Counted from the stretch's first letter, positions 18,776-27,193 are shown. The stretch: DNA of 64,000 nucleotides from an uncultured Mesonia sp. (GCA_947494545.1 CANLVH010000002.1:186001-250000), one strand, 5' to 3'. Notes: generated from the sequence alone by a model not told the origin. A program made the numbers and translations.

Positions 18776-18820
18776 CTACTAATTTAATATGTGTTATTAT
18801 GTTTTTTAAAAAAGACAGAT

Positions 18821-19159
18821 CTACTTATAAATAGATTCTTTATTATAATGTTTTGCAAGTAAATAATAGACTACTACCCGGTATTTATTTCTGTTAGATT
18901 TTCCGTATTTTTCCATAACGCTATCTATCGCTTCATCTAAATTATCAGACTCGCTTAAACCTAGTTTTTTCATCAAGAAATTTTTCTTAACCGTCTCCAA
19001 CTCTTTTTTGTCTGATGAAGAAACGGTAGAAGCATCTTGATTATAAATAGATGGTCCCATACTTTTAGCAATTTTACGTATTAAATCTACATCCGGATTG
19101 CTTTCTATTTTATTAGCATCCTCAATATACTTACCTACTAATTCGTCTAGTTTACTCAT
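18821..19159 (-). CDS. DUF2853 family protein
   Basis: 112 residues, matching the full length of the DUF2853 family. Recognisable text is MSKLDELVGKYIEDANKI, VDLIRKIAKSMGPSIYNQDA (about residues 24-43) and a C-terminal NRNKYRVVVYYLLAKHY. The protein is predicted all-helical, cytosolic and charged. No function is known for the family. It is separated from menD by about 62 bases and looks independently transcribed. Confidence 0.85.
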   Translation of the reverse strand: MSKLDELVGKYIEDANKIESNPDVDLIRKIAKSMGPSIYNQDASTVSSSDKKELETVKKNFLMKKLGLSESDNLDEAIDSVMEKYGKSNRNKYRVVVYYLLAKHYNKESIYK

Positions 19160-19221
19160 TTTAATAAATTTTAATGGTTAATTAATCTCTTGCTATAAAT
19201 ATATACAAAAAATCATAAAAT

Positions 19222-20958
19222 CTAATTTTCATATAAACTTTTAAAATAATTTTTTAAAAATAAATCATTTTCTTCTCTTGGAGTAAAAATTTCCAAAATC
19301 TTAGGTTTACTACTTTCCATATAAAAATCACCTAAACATTCTTCCAAACTTTGTTTATCAGTCGCTTTTAGATATTCAAAATTATACATCGCTGCCAAAT
19401 GTGCTGCAGTTAGCTTGTGTTGCGTTTCAAAAAAAGTATCAAAATGCGTTGTTTCTTTGGCACCCGGCAAAATTCTAAAAATGCCTCCGCCTTGGTTATT
19501 AATTATTACAATTCTAAAACTGGTAGGTATATAATTATTCCAAAGCGCATTGCTGTCGTAAAAGAAACTTAAATCTCCCGTAATCAAAGTTGTAGGGTGT
19601 TCAGCTTTTACCGCGGCACCAATTGCCGTAGAAGAACTGCCATCTATTCCGCTAGTGCCTCTGTTGCAATAAACTTGCAAACTAGAAGACAATTTAAAAA
19701 GCTGTGCATAACGCACAATACTACTATTAGAAAGGTGTAAAATTTGCTTTCGCGGAATTTTATTTAGCAAGATATCAAAAGCCAATAAATCACAAAATGG
19801 AATATTTTGCATATATTTTTCGTGATGAATATTTCTTTTTTTATTTATGGCTAACCAAGTTTTTTGATAAGAGCTTTGCGAAAATTCCACCAAAGGTAAA
19901 AATTCCTTAAAAAATATATTAGCCTTTACATCAAAATGCTTGTTTAAACAAAAATAGGTGTTCAAAGCTTTTTTTTCATCTACATGCCAATGATGCTTAG
20001 GTTGATAGCTGCGCAAAAATGCTTTTATTTTTTTTGAAATAATCAAGCCGCCAAAAGTCAGCAGAATATCGGGTTGTAAATCTTTAAAAAATTGTCGTTC
20101 GTCTTTTGTATTTTCTACCGGGGCAATAAGCTTGTCTATTCTGGTAATAAATTTTTTGTGGTGTAAATTAGAAGTAGTTTCTGTAAAGATAAGCACAGAA
20201 GGATCTGCCGCTAATTGTTCTAAAAACTCTTGTTCTATAGCGTTTGGCTTATTTACGCCCACCAACACCAATTTTCGCATTGCTTTATTCCAAATATCGG
20301 CATAAGGTTTTAACGCTTCCGCGGAAATAGTTTTCGCGTCCCGAATAGGTTCTATTTTTAACGGATCTACAATTGGCGTTTTGGTAAGTCCGTAAAGCGG
20401 TTCGTAAAAAGGCGCGTTAATATGCACCGGACCATTTTTTTCTATGGCAGTATTTAAAGCCAAATTTATTTCGCGTTCGTTATGTTTCCGCGCTTCAAAC
20501 TGTTTTTGCTTTAATTTATCGTCTAACGGAAAAGCATCAACCACCAACTCAGAATACAAATTAGCTGAATATAAAATATGATTGGCAAACACATTTTTTT
20601 GCCGGATGGTTTGTCCGTCGCCAATATCTATCCGCTCTACCGGCCTATCTGCAGAAATAATCACTAACGGAACATCACTATAATAAGCCTCTGCAATAGC
20701 CGGATAATAATTTAACAACGCGCTTCCAGAAGTACAACAAAGCGCCACAGGTTTTTGCAACTGTTGCGCCAAACCAAGAGCAAAAAAAGCCGCAGAACGT
20801 TCGTCTACCACGCTGTAAGCTTCAATTTCAGGATGATTAGAAAAACTTATGGTTAAAGGTGCATTTCGAGAACCCGGCGAAATTACCACGTGTTTTATCT
20901 CTTTCGACAAACATAAAAAAGTAATGGTTTGCGCAAGCGGAATGCTGGAATATTGCAT
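19222..20958 (-). CDS. menD: SEPHCHC synthase (MenD)
   Basis: 578 residues, a three-domain thiamine diphosphate enzyme. The N-terminal domain has HVVISPGSRNAPLTISF and DERSAAFFALGLA (about residues 24-63). The C-terminal domain has the thiamine loop with NRGTSGIDGSSSTAIGAA and LITGDLSFFYDSNALWNN (about 430-475). MenD joins 2-oxoglutarate to isochorismate, the first committed step of menaquinone synthesis. It follows menF by 35 bases in the menI-menF-menD operon. Confidence 0.96.
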   Translation of the reverse strand: MQYSSIPLAQTITFLCLSKEIKHVVISPGSRNAPLTISFSNHPEIEAYSVVDERSAAFFALGLAQQLQKPVALCCTSGSALLNYYPAIAEAYYSDVPLVIISADRPVERIDIGDGQTIRQKNVFANHILYSANLYSELVVDAFPLDDKLKQKQFEARKHNEREINLALNTAIEKNGPVHINAPFYEPLYGLTKTPIVDPLKIEPIRDAKTISAEALKPYADIWNKAMRKLVLVGVNKPNAIEQEFLEQLAADPSVLIFTETTSNLHHKKFITRIDKLIAPVENTKDERQFFKDLQPDILLTFGGLIISKKIKAFLRSYQPKHHWHVDEKKALNTYFCLNKHFDVKANIFFKEFLPLVEFSQSSYQKTWLAINKKRNIHHEKYMQNIPFCDLLAFDILLNKIPRKQILHLSNSSIVRYAQLFKLSSSLQVYCNRGTSGIDGSSSTAIGAAVKAEHPTTLITGDLSFFYDSNALWNNYIPTSFRIVIINNQGGGIFRILPGAKETTHFDTFFETQHKLTAAHLAAMYNFEYLKATDKQSLEECLGDFYMESSKPKILEIFTPREENDLFLKNYFKSLYEN

Positions 20959-20993
20959 AGAAGTTGGTATTTTTTCTTCAAAAATAAACTTAA

Positions 20994-22109
20994 TTATACT
21001 ACTTGCAGCATAGTTTTAGCTTTGTTTAAGGTTTCTTCCCATTCTGCCGTCGGTTTAGAATCTTTGGTAATTCCGCCACCTACATACAGTAAAATTTTAT
21101 TTTCTAAAACCTGCATGCAACGCAAATTAACATACATATTGGTTTGGCTTTTTACTAAATTATAAGCAGAATTTTCTACATTTCTACTACGTCTATTGCG
21201 CTTTTTCTCTACCTTACTATTCAATTCTCCCAAATAACCGGTATAAAATTGTCTGTCGTAATTTTCTTCGAGTAAAATAAAATCTTTGGCAATTTGCTTG
21301 GGAAAACCACAAACCGCCGGCGTAGGATGCAGAGCTTTTATTATTTTTCCTAAATAGTTTTTATCAAAAACGCCGTTAATATCGGTACGTAAATGTGCAA
21401 CTTTTCCGGCAGGATGTGTATAGGTCTTAGAAGTTGCAATTTTCTCTGTGCCACCGCTACTTCCTAAATCTTCTAAAATAGATCGGGTTACCCAAGCCTG
21501 TTCATCAATTTCTTTATTCTGCCATTCCAGCTCTTTTTTCTTATAAATTTGGGTGCCCGCCAAAGCCATGGTTTCAAAATTCCTGCCTTCGGTTTTTAAA
21601 AGGGTTTCGGGCGTTGCCCCTAACCATAATCCAACTTGCGGATGATACCAGATGTAAACAAAAGCAGTTTTATAGATAGATAAAAGTCTTTTAAAATAAG
21701 CAAGCGGACTGGTTTGTGTAGCTAAAACCGGATTATGGGAAACAATTACTTTTTCTAAGTCGGTTTGTTTTATTTCAGCAATGGCTCTTTCTACCAACCG
21801 TTCATGCTGTGTTTTTTCTTGAATACTCGGTTTATACTTTACGGAAGAATTTGTGGCTGGCATTTCAATAGTTTCAGAAATACTAAAACATTCCGCGTCT
21901 TTTTTGGCGAAAAAAACGGTTTTCTCTGCTTGATCAAAAGGAGCAAAAATAAAACCTTCTTGCTCAAAATCATCTAAAAACTCTAAAGTTGTAGTGTTTT
22001 GAAGCTGCGCATTTACCGTAGAGTTATTAGGATGCCTATACGCAACAAAAGGTAAATTGTTATTTAACTGAGTAGATATTCTCTCAAAAAAAGCCGATAC
22101 AGTAGTCAT
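20994..22109 (-). CDS. menF: Isochorismate synthase
   Basis: 371 residues of the chorismate-binding fold. Signature pieces are LERAIAEIKQ-like text near residue 110, GLWLGATPETLLKTEGRNFE (about 178-197), TMALAGT, LHPTPAVCGFPKQIA (about 293-307) and the terminal YVGGGITKDSKPTAEWEET, which carries the metal-binding Glu. It converts chorismate to isochorismate, feeding MenD just downstream. It starts 3 bases after the menI stop codon. Confidence 0.94.
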   Translation of the reverse strand: MTTVSAFFERISTQLNNNLPFVAYRHPNNSTVNAQLQNTTTLEFLDDFEQEGFIFAPFDQAEKTVFFAKKDAECFSISETIEMPATNSSVKYKPSIQEKTQHERLVERAIAEIKQTDLEKVIVSHNPVLATQTSPLAYFKRLLSIYKTAFVYIWYHPQVGLWLGATPETLLKTEGRNFETMALAGTQIYKKKELEWQNKEIDEQAWVTRSILEDLGSSGGTEKIATSKTYTHPAGKVAHLRTDINGVFDKNYLGKIIKALHPTPAVCGFPKQIAKDFILLEENYDRQFYTGYLGELNSKVEKKRNRRSRNVENSAYNLVKSQTNMYVNLRCMQVLENKILLYVGGGITKDSKPTAEWEETLNKAKTMLQVV

Positions 22110-22112
22110 AAT

Positions 22113-22535
22113 TTATTTTTTAGCTAACGCAATAGTCGTAAGTTTAACAAACGAAATCAAATTATCTTCGGCATCTCTAATTTTAATATCCCAAACTTGC
22201 GTAGTTCTGCCTTTATGTAAAATTTCTGCTTTTGCAAAAACCTCTCCGTCTGCAATACTTCTAATATGGTTAGCCGAAATTTCAATACCTCGAATATAAA
22301 AATTCTCTCCGTCTAAAAAGATAAAACTCGCGGCGCTGCCAACGCTTTCTGCCAAAGCAACCATTGCCCCGCCGTGCAAAACGCCATCGGGTTGGTGCAC
22401 TTTTGGCGAAACCGGCATTTTGGCTACTAAAAAATCTTCACCAACATCTATAAATTCTATTTCTAAGGTTTCCATCATCGTGTTTTTGCACATTTGTGCG
22501 CAGCGTGATAAAACTTCTTCTTTTGTATAGTTCAT
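22113..22535 (-). CDS. menI: Hotdog-fold thioesterase, probable DHNA-CoA hydrolase
   Basis: 140 residues from the ATG at 22535. A frame from 22583 is possible but would place the start inside the upstream palindrome region. The hotdog PaaI-type signature is HQPDGVLHGGAMVALAESVG (about residues 47-66), including the catalytic Glu, followed by GIEISANHIRSI. Because it is first in an operon with menF and menD, I infer that it hydrolyses 1,4-dihydroxy-2-naphthoyl-CoA made by MenB. A general acyl-CoA thioesterase is the alternative. Confidence 0.83.
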   Translation of the reverse strand: MNYTKEEVLSRCAQMCKNTMMETLEIEFIDVGEDFLVAKMPVSPKVHQPDGVLHGGAMVALAESVGSAASFIFLDGENFYIRGIEISANHIRSIADGEVFAKAEILHKGRTTQVWDIKIRDAEDNLISFVKLTTIALAKK

Positions 22536-22557
22536 TTTTTTCTTGGTAAAAAACGCT

Positions 22558-22575
22558 AAGCTTTTATAAAAGCTT
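22558..22575. promoter_or_regulatory. Perfect 18-bp palindrome, candidate operator
   Basis: AAGCTTTTATAAAAGCTT reads identically on both strands. It lies 22 bases upstream of menI (minus) and 54 bases upstream of the divergent hydrolase gene (plus), a position suited to an operator controlling either. No regulator gene is adjacent. Confidence 0.45.
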
Positions 22576-22629
22576 CGGTACAATTTAAAATTATTTACTT
22601 CTTTTGTAAAAATACAAAAATCACCCTAT

Positions 22630-23274
22630 ATGGCCTCTGCAGAAAAGCAAGTTTCTTATACAACCACCAACTCCTACTCCACCCGAAACCAATTAAACGA
22701 TAAAACCAAAAACGTATGGATTGCTTGTCACGGTTTAGGATATTTGAGTAAGTATTTTATTATATATTTTGCACAATTAGACAAAGAAGAAAATTATATA
22801 ATTGCGCCGCAAGCACCATCTAAATACTACCAAAAAACCGACTTTAAACATGTTGGTGCCAGTTGGTTAACACGCGAAAATACAAAGCAGGAAACAGAAA
22901 ATGTCTTAAATTACTTAGATACAGTTTTTGCAAATGAAAGTATACCCGGTGATAAACGTCTTATTCTTTTTGGCTATTCGCAAGGGGTTTCTGTCATTAT
23001 GCGTTGGTTGGCATCCCGAAAAATAGCTTGTGCAGATTTGGTGATTCATTCCGGTGGTATTCCTAAAGAATTAACGGCAGATGATTTTACATTTCTAAAA
23101 GACACCAAAATTAGTTTGCTTTACGGAAAAAATGACGAGTACCTCAACGAGAAACGTATAAAAGAAGAAGTTAACCAGGCTGAAAATCTTTTCGGAAAAG
23201 AGAATTTAGAAATTCTTCCCTTTGAAGGAAAACACGAAGTTAGCCGAAAACTATTAGAGCAAATTGCAGGTTGA
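22630..23274 (+). CDS. Phospholipase/carboxylesterase-type alpha/beta hydrolase
   Basis: 214 residues. The nucleophile elbow is GYSQG (about residues 118-122), preceded by LILF. An acid candidate lies in the LLYGKNDEYL segment (about 176) and the catalytic His in GKHEVSRKL near the C-terminus (about 204). An early HGLGYLSKYF supplies the oxyanion region. This is the compact esterase type (Abhydrolase_2); no signal peptide, so cytosolic. The substrate is unknown. It is transcribed away from menI. Confidence 0.82.
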   Translation: MASAEKQVSYTTTNSYSTRNQLNDKTKNVWIACHGLGYLSKYFIIYFAQLDKEENYIIAPQAPSKYYQKTDFKHVGASWLTRENTKQETENVLNYLDTVFANESIPGDKRLILFGYSQGVSVIMRWLASRKIACADLVIHSGGIPKELTADDFTFLKDTKISLLYGKNDEYLNEKRIKEEVNQAENLFGKENLEILPFEGKHEVSRKLLEQIAG

Positions 23275-23288
23275 GGGAATTAGGGAGT

Positions 23289-23318
23289 GGAGATTGGAGA
23301 TTGGAGATTGGAGATTGG
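23289..23318. repeat. Heptanucleotide tandem repeat (GGAGATT)x4
   Basis: Four exact copies of GGAGATT followed by GG, in the intergenic stretch after the hydrolase gene. It is a candidate variable-number tract. It lies 70 bases from a dispersed palindromic element at 23387. Confidence 0.9.
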
Positions 23319-23386
23319 AAAATAGAACATAGAATTAACCAATGCTTTCTAATAAATTATGTAAGCTAAAATAATTTTGCCTAATC

Positions 23387-23411
23387 TTTCGACTGCGCTC
23401 AAGAGGACAAA
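23387..23411. repeat. Dispersed flavobacterial intergenic repeat, copy 1
   Basis: Contains CTTTCGACTGCGCTCAAGAG; the core TCGACTGCGCTC recurs at 29418-29429. Such TCTCGACTGCGCTCGA-type elements are, to my recollection, widespread between genes in flavobacteria. No open reading frame is involved. Confidence 0.6.
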
Positions 23412-23514
23412 ATTTGACTGCAATAAACAGAAAAAAACTAATTCTCAAAAATCACAAAACGATACAATTAGTTGCCTTTTATTTAACGCTCGTTTTGATT
23501 ATTTATAATCGTTT

Positions 23515-24285
23515 TTATCGCTTTGCTTCTTGCCAAAATTCGTCCATTTCTGCTAGGCTTAATTGATTTAGCGGAGTTTTATTTTCTGCTGCTCTTTTTT
23601 CTATGTGTTGAAACCTACCTATAAATTTTTTGTTGGTTCGTTCTAAAGCATTTTCTGGATTTATATTTAAAAAACGTGCGTAATTTACCAAAGAGAACAG
23701 TACATCGCCAAACTCGGCTTCCATTTTGTCTCTGTTTTCGGTTTTTACTTCGTGCTGAAATTCTTCCAGTTCTTCTTTTACTTTTTCAAAAACTTGTTCT
23801 GGTTTTTCCCAGTCAAATCCTACACCGGCTACTTTTTCTTGAATTCTGCTGGCTTTCACCATTGCTGGCAACGAACGCGGAACCCCTTCTAAAACACTTT
23901 TTTTACCTTCTTTTAATTTTAAACTTTCCCAGTTTTTTTTGACGTCTTCTTCGTTTTCTACTTTCACATCGCCATAAATATGCGGGTGACGGGCAATTAA
24001 TTTTCCGCAAATTGTATTGGCCACATCGGCTATATCAAAACTGTTTTTTTCGCTGCCTATTTTGGCATAAAAAACAATGTGTAGCAAGACATCTCCCAGT
24101 TCTTTTTTTATTTCTTCTAAATCGTTGTCTAAAATAGCATCGCCCAGTTCGTAGACTTCTTCTATGGTTAAATGGCGTAAACTTTCTAGGGTTTGTTTAC
24201 GGTCCCAAGGGCATTGCTCGCGCAACTCGTTCATTATGGTAAGCAATCTGTCTATTGCTTTTAATTGGGTTTCTCTGGAGTTCAT
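23515..24285 (-). CDS. mazG: Nucleoside triphosphate pyrophosphohydrolase MazG
   Basis: 256 residues from the ATG at 24285. An upstream in-frame extension to 24381 runs through the structured element and is not protein-like. Two MazG domains are visible: LREQCPWDRKQTLESL with EEVYELGDAI and ELGDVLLHIVF (about residues 20-75), then KVKEELEEF and EAEFGDVLFSLVNYARF (about 180-220). The ExxE and GD pairs bind Mg2+. MazG degrades (d)NTPs, helping to sanitise nucleotides and tune ppGpp. It is expressed as a single gene. Confidence 0.95.
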   Translation of the reverse strand: MNSRETQLKAIDRLLTIMNELREQCPWDRKQTLESLRHLTIEEVYELGDAILDNDLEEIKKELGDVLLHIVFYAKIGSEKNSFDIADVANTICGKLIARHPHIYGDVKVENEEDVKKNWESLKLKEGKKSVLEGVPRSLPAMVKASRIQEKVAGVGFDWEKPEQVFEKVKEELEEFQHEVKTENRDKMEAEFGDVLFSLVNYARFLNINPENALERTNKKFIGRFQHIEKRAAENKTPLNQLSLAEMDEFWQEAKR

Positions 24286-24332
24286 ACTGCTATTTTTTTT
24301 GCAATTTACAATTTTTATAACGAAGCGATTTT

Positions 24333-24437
24333 GCGTTAGGGATTGCAGTGGAAATACTTTTTTTGCTGTCATAAATGGCAAAAAAAGATTGCAACGGAAA
24401 GCCCGACTTTTTCTGCGGGTAGCAGAAAAAGTAACGC
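24333..24437. ncRNA. Structured intergenic element, possibly a Flavo-1-type RNA motif
   Basis: Outer arms GCGTTA (24333-24338) and TAACGC (24432-24437) enclose two perfect hairpins: CTTTTTTTGC/GCAAAAAAAG (24357-24366 and 24378-24387) and ACTTTTTCTGC/GCAGAAAAAGT (24406-24416 and 24422-24432). Between them is a repeated phrase, GATTGCAGTGGAAA (24341-24354) and ATTGCAACGGAAAG (24389-24402). I recall this general pattern as a common flavobacterial intergenic element; assignment to the Rfam Flavo-1 motif is a guess. It lies between mazG and the DUF5606 gene. Confidence 0.5.
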
Positions 24438-24496
24438 CATAAAAAAACTGCTTAAAAACAAAGTTCTTAAACAGTTCTTCTTCCTTATTAAAAATA

Positions 24497-24934
24497 CTAT
24501 TCTTCTTCGTCTGTTTTGGTTTTGTCTTCTCCGTTTTGATCTTCTGGTGCAGAAAAGTCGGTTTTTCCTGCTTTTACCAAAATATTATACCATTGAAATA
24601 CTTTTTTAATATCGCTGGCATAAACGCGGTCTTCGTCATATTCTGGCAATACTTCAGAAAAATAGCTTTCTAATTTATCTTTAGATTCTCTGTGGCTTAT
24701 TGCTTCTTTGCCGTCTTCTTTTTCTGCAATGTTCTGAAAAACTTCGCGCAATGGCACTTCTTCTGTATAGGTATACATTGCAATTTCGCTAAGCATACTC
24801 ACGTTGTGGCGCACGTTTACAGATATTTTTCTGCCGTCTGCCAAAGATTCTGCAACAAAACCGCCGCGCGTTTGGGCTTTTAATTCGTATAAACCGGGTT
24901 TTCCCGAAATGGATAATATTTTCTCTAAGCTCAT
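24497..24934 (-). CDS. DUF5606 domain-containing protein
   Basis: 145 residues starting MSLEKILSISGKPGLYELKA, the DUF5606 opening. It continues with NVSMLSEIAMYTYTEEVPL and a VYASDIKKVFQWYNILVKAG helix, and ends in an acidic tail. The family is Bacteroidota-specific, cytosolic and of unknown function. To my recollection it is commonly found beside def and ruvX, as here (def starts 56 bases upstream). Confidence 0.88.
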   Translation of the reverse strand: MSLEKILSISGKPGLYELKAQTRGGFVAESLADGRKISVNVRHNVSMLSEIAMYTYTEEVPLREVFQNIAEKEDGKEAISHRESKDKLESYFSEVLPEYDEDRVYASDIKKVFQWYNILVKAGKTDFSAPEDQNGEDKTKTDEEE

Positions 24935-24989
24935 TTTTTTATTTTTTAGGATGGCAAATATCTAATCTCTTGTACTATTTACAAAATGA

Positions 24990-25580
24990 TTATCGTGCTT
25001 TTTTTACTTTTGGAAAGCGCATGCGGTAGTCTACACTAATAGCTCCTTTGGCAATTTTTTGAAGTTTGCCTTTAATTAGCCGCTTTTTAAGGCTTGAAAG
25101 TTTATCTGTAAACAAAATACCTTCTATATGGTCGTACTCGTGTTGCACTACTCTGGCGGCTAAACCTTTTAAGGTTTCGGTGTGTTTTTTAAAGTTTTCG
25201 TCTAAGTATTCTATAGTAATTTCTGGGGTTCTAAAAACGTCTTCGCGAACTTCCGGAATACTTAAACAGCCTTCGTTAAATGCCCATTCGTCTCCTTCTT
25301 CTTCTATAATTTGCGGATTTATAAAAACTTTTTTAAAGTTTTTTAAAGCCTCTTTTTCTTCTTCGGGCAATGCCTCGTCTTCTGCAAAAGGCGAAGCATC
25401 TACCAAAAATAAGCGTATTGGTCTGCCAACTTGTGGTGCAGCCAAGCCAACGCCTTGAGCATTATACATGGTTTCCCACATATTTTCTACCAACTCGGTC
25501 AGTTTAGGATAATCTTCCGGTATATCTTTGCATTTTTTCTTTAAAACAGGATCGCCGTAAGCTACTATGGGTAAAATCAT
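24990..25580 (-). CDS. def: Peptide deformylase
   Basis: 196 residues with the three deformylase motifs: GVGLAAPQVG (residues 43-52), EGCLSIP (103-109, zinc ligand Cys105) and HEYDHIEG (147-154, zinc ligands His147 and His151, catalytic Glu148). It removes the N-formyl group from new proteins. The insertion around residues 65-80 (DEALPEEEKEALK) is usual in Bacteroidota enzymes. It has its own promoter at 25626-25633. Confidence 0.97.
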   Translation of the reverse strand: MILPIVAYGDPVLKKKCKDIPEDYPKLTELVENMWETMYNAQGVGLAAPQVGRPIRLFLVDASPFAEDEALPEEEKEALKNFKKVFINPQIIEEEGDEWAFNEGCLSIPEVREDVFRTPEITIEYLDENFKKHTETLKGLAARVVQHEYDHIEGILFTDKLSSLKKRLIKGKLQKIAKGAISVDYRMRFPKVKKAR

Positions 25581-25625
25581 TTCTTTCTTTTCTTTAATTT
25601 AGAAAACTTTCGTTTTAAATCGCTG

Positions 25626-25633
25626 CAAATTTA
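25626..25633 (-). promoter_or_regulatory. Promoter -7 element for def, TAAATTTG on the minus strand
   Basis: Exact TAnnTTTG match 45 bases upstream of the def ATG at 25580. Confidence 0.5.
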
Positions 25634-25789
25634 AGCATTTAAACTATTTATAGGTTTGCGTTACGAGTTTTTCTGGAATGTAAAATTGAAGTCTTCTATT
25701 TTTTACTTTTTTTTTAAAGTTAAAATTAATAATAGTTGATGCGTATCTGCTGCTATTTCTAATTTCTACGTGCGAACAGTATTACCTAA

Positions 25790-26197
25790 TTACTTATACA
25801 GATAATTCTGTAAAATAATAGTAGCGCTAATCTCATCTATCAATTCTTTATTACGCCTTTTTTTCTTTTTTATACCGCTGTTTATCATTGTTTCCATCGC
25901 CATTTTAGAGGTGTAGCGTTCATCTACTCTTTCTACCGGCATTTCCGGAAATTTTTTCGTAAAATCTTTTAAAAATTCCTGAATAGCTTCTTCGCTTTGC
26001 GATGGCGAACCGTCTTTTTGTGTTGGTTCTCCTACCACCATTGTTTCTACTTTTTCTTTTGCAAAATAATCGGTTAAAAAATCTAGCAAATCGTTGGTTT
26101 TTACGGTGGTTAGTCCCGAAGCAATTATTTGCAACTCGTCTGTTACCGCAATACCTGTGCGTTTAGTGCCAAAATCTAATGCTAAAATTCGTGCCAT
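25790..26197 (-). CDS. ruvX: Holliday junction resolvase-like protein / pre-16S rRNA nuclease RuvX (YqgF)
   Basis: 135 residues from the ATG at 26197. RNase H-like fold: MARILALDFGTKRTGIAVTD contains the first catalytic Asp; the GEPTQKDGSPS loop (about residues 55-65) and VERVDERYTSKMA (about 90-102) give the later acidic residues. YqgF proteins process the 5' end of 16S rRNA and resemble Holliday resolvases. Promoter at 26210-26217. Confidence 0.95.
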   Translation of the reverse strand: MARILALDFGTKRTGIAVTDELQIIASGLTTVKTNDLLDFLTDYFAKEKVETMVVGEPTQKDGSPSQSEEAIQEFLKDFTKKFPEMPVERVDERYTSKMAMETMINSGIKKKKRRNKELIDEISATIILQNYLYK

Positions 26198-26209
26198 ATT
26201 ATTTTTTTG

Positions 26210-26217
26210 CAAAGATA
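26210..26217 (-). promoter_or_regulatory. Promoter -7 element for ruvX, TATCTTTG on the minus strand
   Basis: Exact TAnnTTTG match 12 bases upstream of the ruvX ATG at 26197, implying a leader of only a few bases. The divergent dapD gene has a weaker match (TATATTTA, 26261-26268). Confidence 0.6.
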
Positions 26218-26284
26218 AGACTTCTAAAGCGCTTTTTTATATTATTTGGACATAAGCCCTTATATTTACAGCAAAATTGAAATT

Positions 26285-27103
26285 ATGGAAAAACTAAAAG
26301 AAACTATTTTAAAAGCTTGGGACAACCGCGAACTTTTAAAAGAACAAGATACAATACAAGCCATTAGAGAAGTTATTAACCAAATAGATGCCGGGAAATT
26401 ACGTTGCGCGCAACCCGATAATTCCGGCGGATGGCAAGTAAACGAATGGGTTAAAAAAGCCGTAGTTTTATATTTCCCCATACAAAAAATGGAAACGATG
26501 GAAGCCGGCATTTTTGAGTACCACGATAAAATGCCGCTTAAAACCGGTTATAAAGAAAAAGGCATTCGCGTAGTACCAAGCGCTGTTGCTAGACACGGCG
26601 CATATATTTCTAGCGGCGTGATTATGATGCCAAGTTATGTAAATATTGGCGCGTATGTAGACGAAGGAACAATGGTAGATACTTGGGCAACAGTTGGCAG
26701 TTGCGCGCAAATTGGCAAAAATGTTCATCTTTCGGGTGGCGTTGGCATTGGCGGCGTTTTAGAACCATTGCAAGCCGCGCCCGTAATTATAGAAGATAAT
26801 GCGTTTTTAGGTTCGCGCAGTATTGTAGTTGAAGGTGTGAAAGTAGAAAAAGAGGCTGTTTTGGGCGCCAACGTAGTGCTAACGGCTTCTACAAAAATTA
26901 TAGACGTTACGGGCAACGAGCCTAAAGAAAGCAAAGGACTTGTACCGGCGCGCTCTGTGGTTATTCCGGGTAGTTATACCAAAAAGTTCCCTGCCGGGGA
27001 ATACCAAGTTCCTTGCGCTTTGATTATTGGCAAACGCAAAGAAAGTACCAATAAGAAAACATCGTTAAACGATGCTTTACGAACCTACGATGTAGCGGTT
27101 TAA
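26285..27103 (+). CDS. dapD: Tetrahydrodipicolinate N-succinyltransferase
   Basis: 272 residues from the ATG at 26285; an upstream in-frame ATG at 26246 precedes the probable promoter. It is a left-handed beta-helix acyltransferase, with hexapeptide repeats through VGSCAQIGKNVHLSGGVGIG (about residues 139-158) and the DapD-specific PSAVARHGAYISSGVIMMP. It makes N-succinyl-2-amino-6-oxopimelate in the lysine/diaminopimelate pathway. Single gene, followed by a strong terminator. Confidence 0.96.
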   Translation: MEKLKETILKAWDNRELLKEQDTIQAIREVINQIDAGKLRCAQPDNSGGWQVNEWVKKAVVLYFPIQKMETMEAGIFEYHDKMPLKTGYKEKGIRVVPSAVARHGAYISSGVIMMPSYVNIGAYVDEGTMVDTWATVGSCAQIGKNVHLSGGVGIGGVLEPLQAAPVIIEDNAFLGSRSIVVEGVKVEKEAVLGANVVLTASTKIIDVTGNEPKESKGLVPARSVVIPGSYTKKFPAGEYQVPCALIIGKRKESTNKKTSLNDALRTYDVAV

Positions 27104-27108
27104 CGAAT

Positions 27109-27157
27109 AATAAAGCTGTTTTAAGAATTTAATTTTGAAACAGCTTTATTTTCTATT
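27109..27157 (+). terminator. Rho-independent-type terminator after dapD
   Basis: Perfect 13-bp stem AATAAAGCTGTTT (27109-27121) with AAACAGCTTTATT (27138-27150), 16-base loop, then a T-rich run. Confidence 0.85.
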
Positions 27158-27193
27158 TTGGGTTATATGTGAATTAATTATAGAACATTTTAA

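Noticed and set aside
23280..23320. CRISPR-like array
   Set aside because: The repeats are 7 bases long, directly adjacent and without spacers; no cas genes in the window.
23515..24381. Longer MazG starting at 24381
   Set aside because: The extra 32 residues are translated from the structured intergenic element and do not resemble MazG.
25066..25458. 130-codon frame antisense to def
   Set aside because: Overlaps the deformylase with all catalytic motifs; Ser/Lys-rich shadow.
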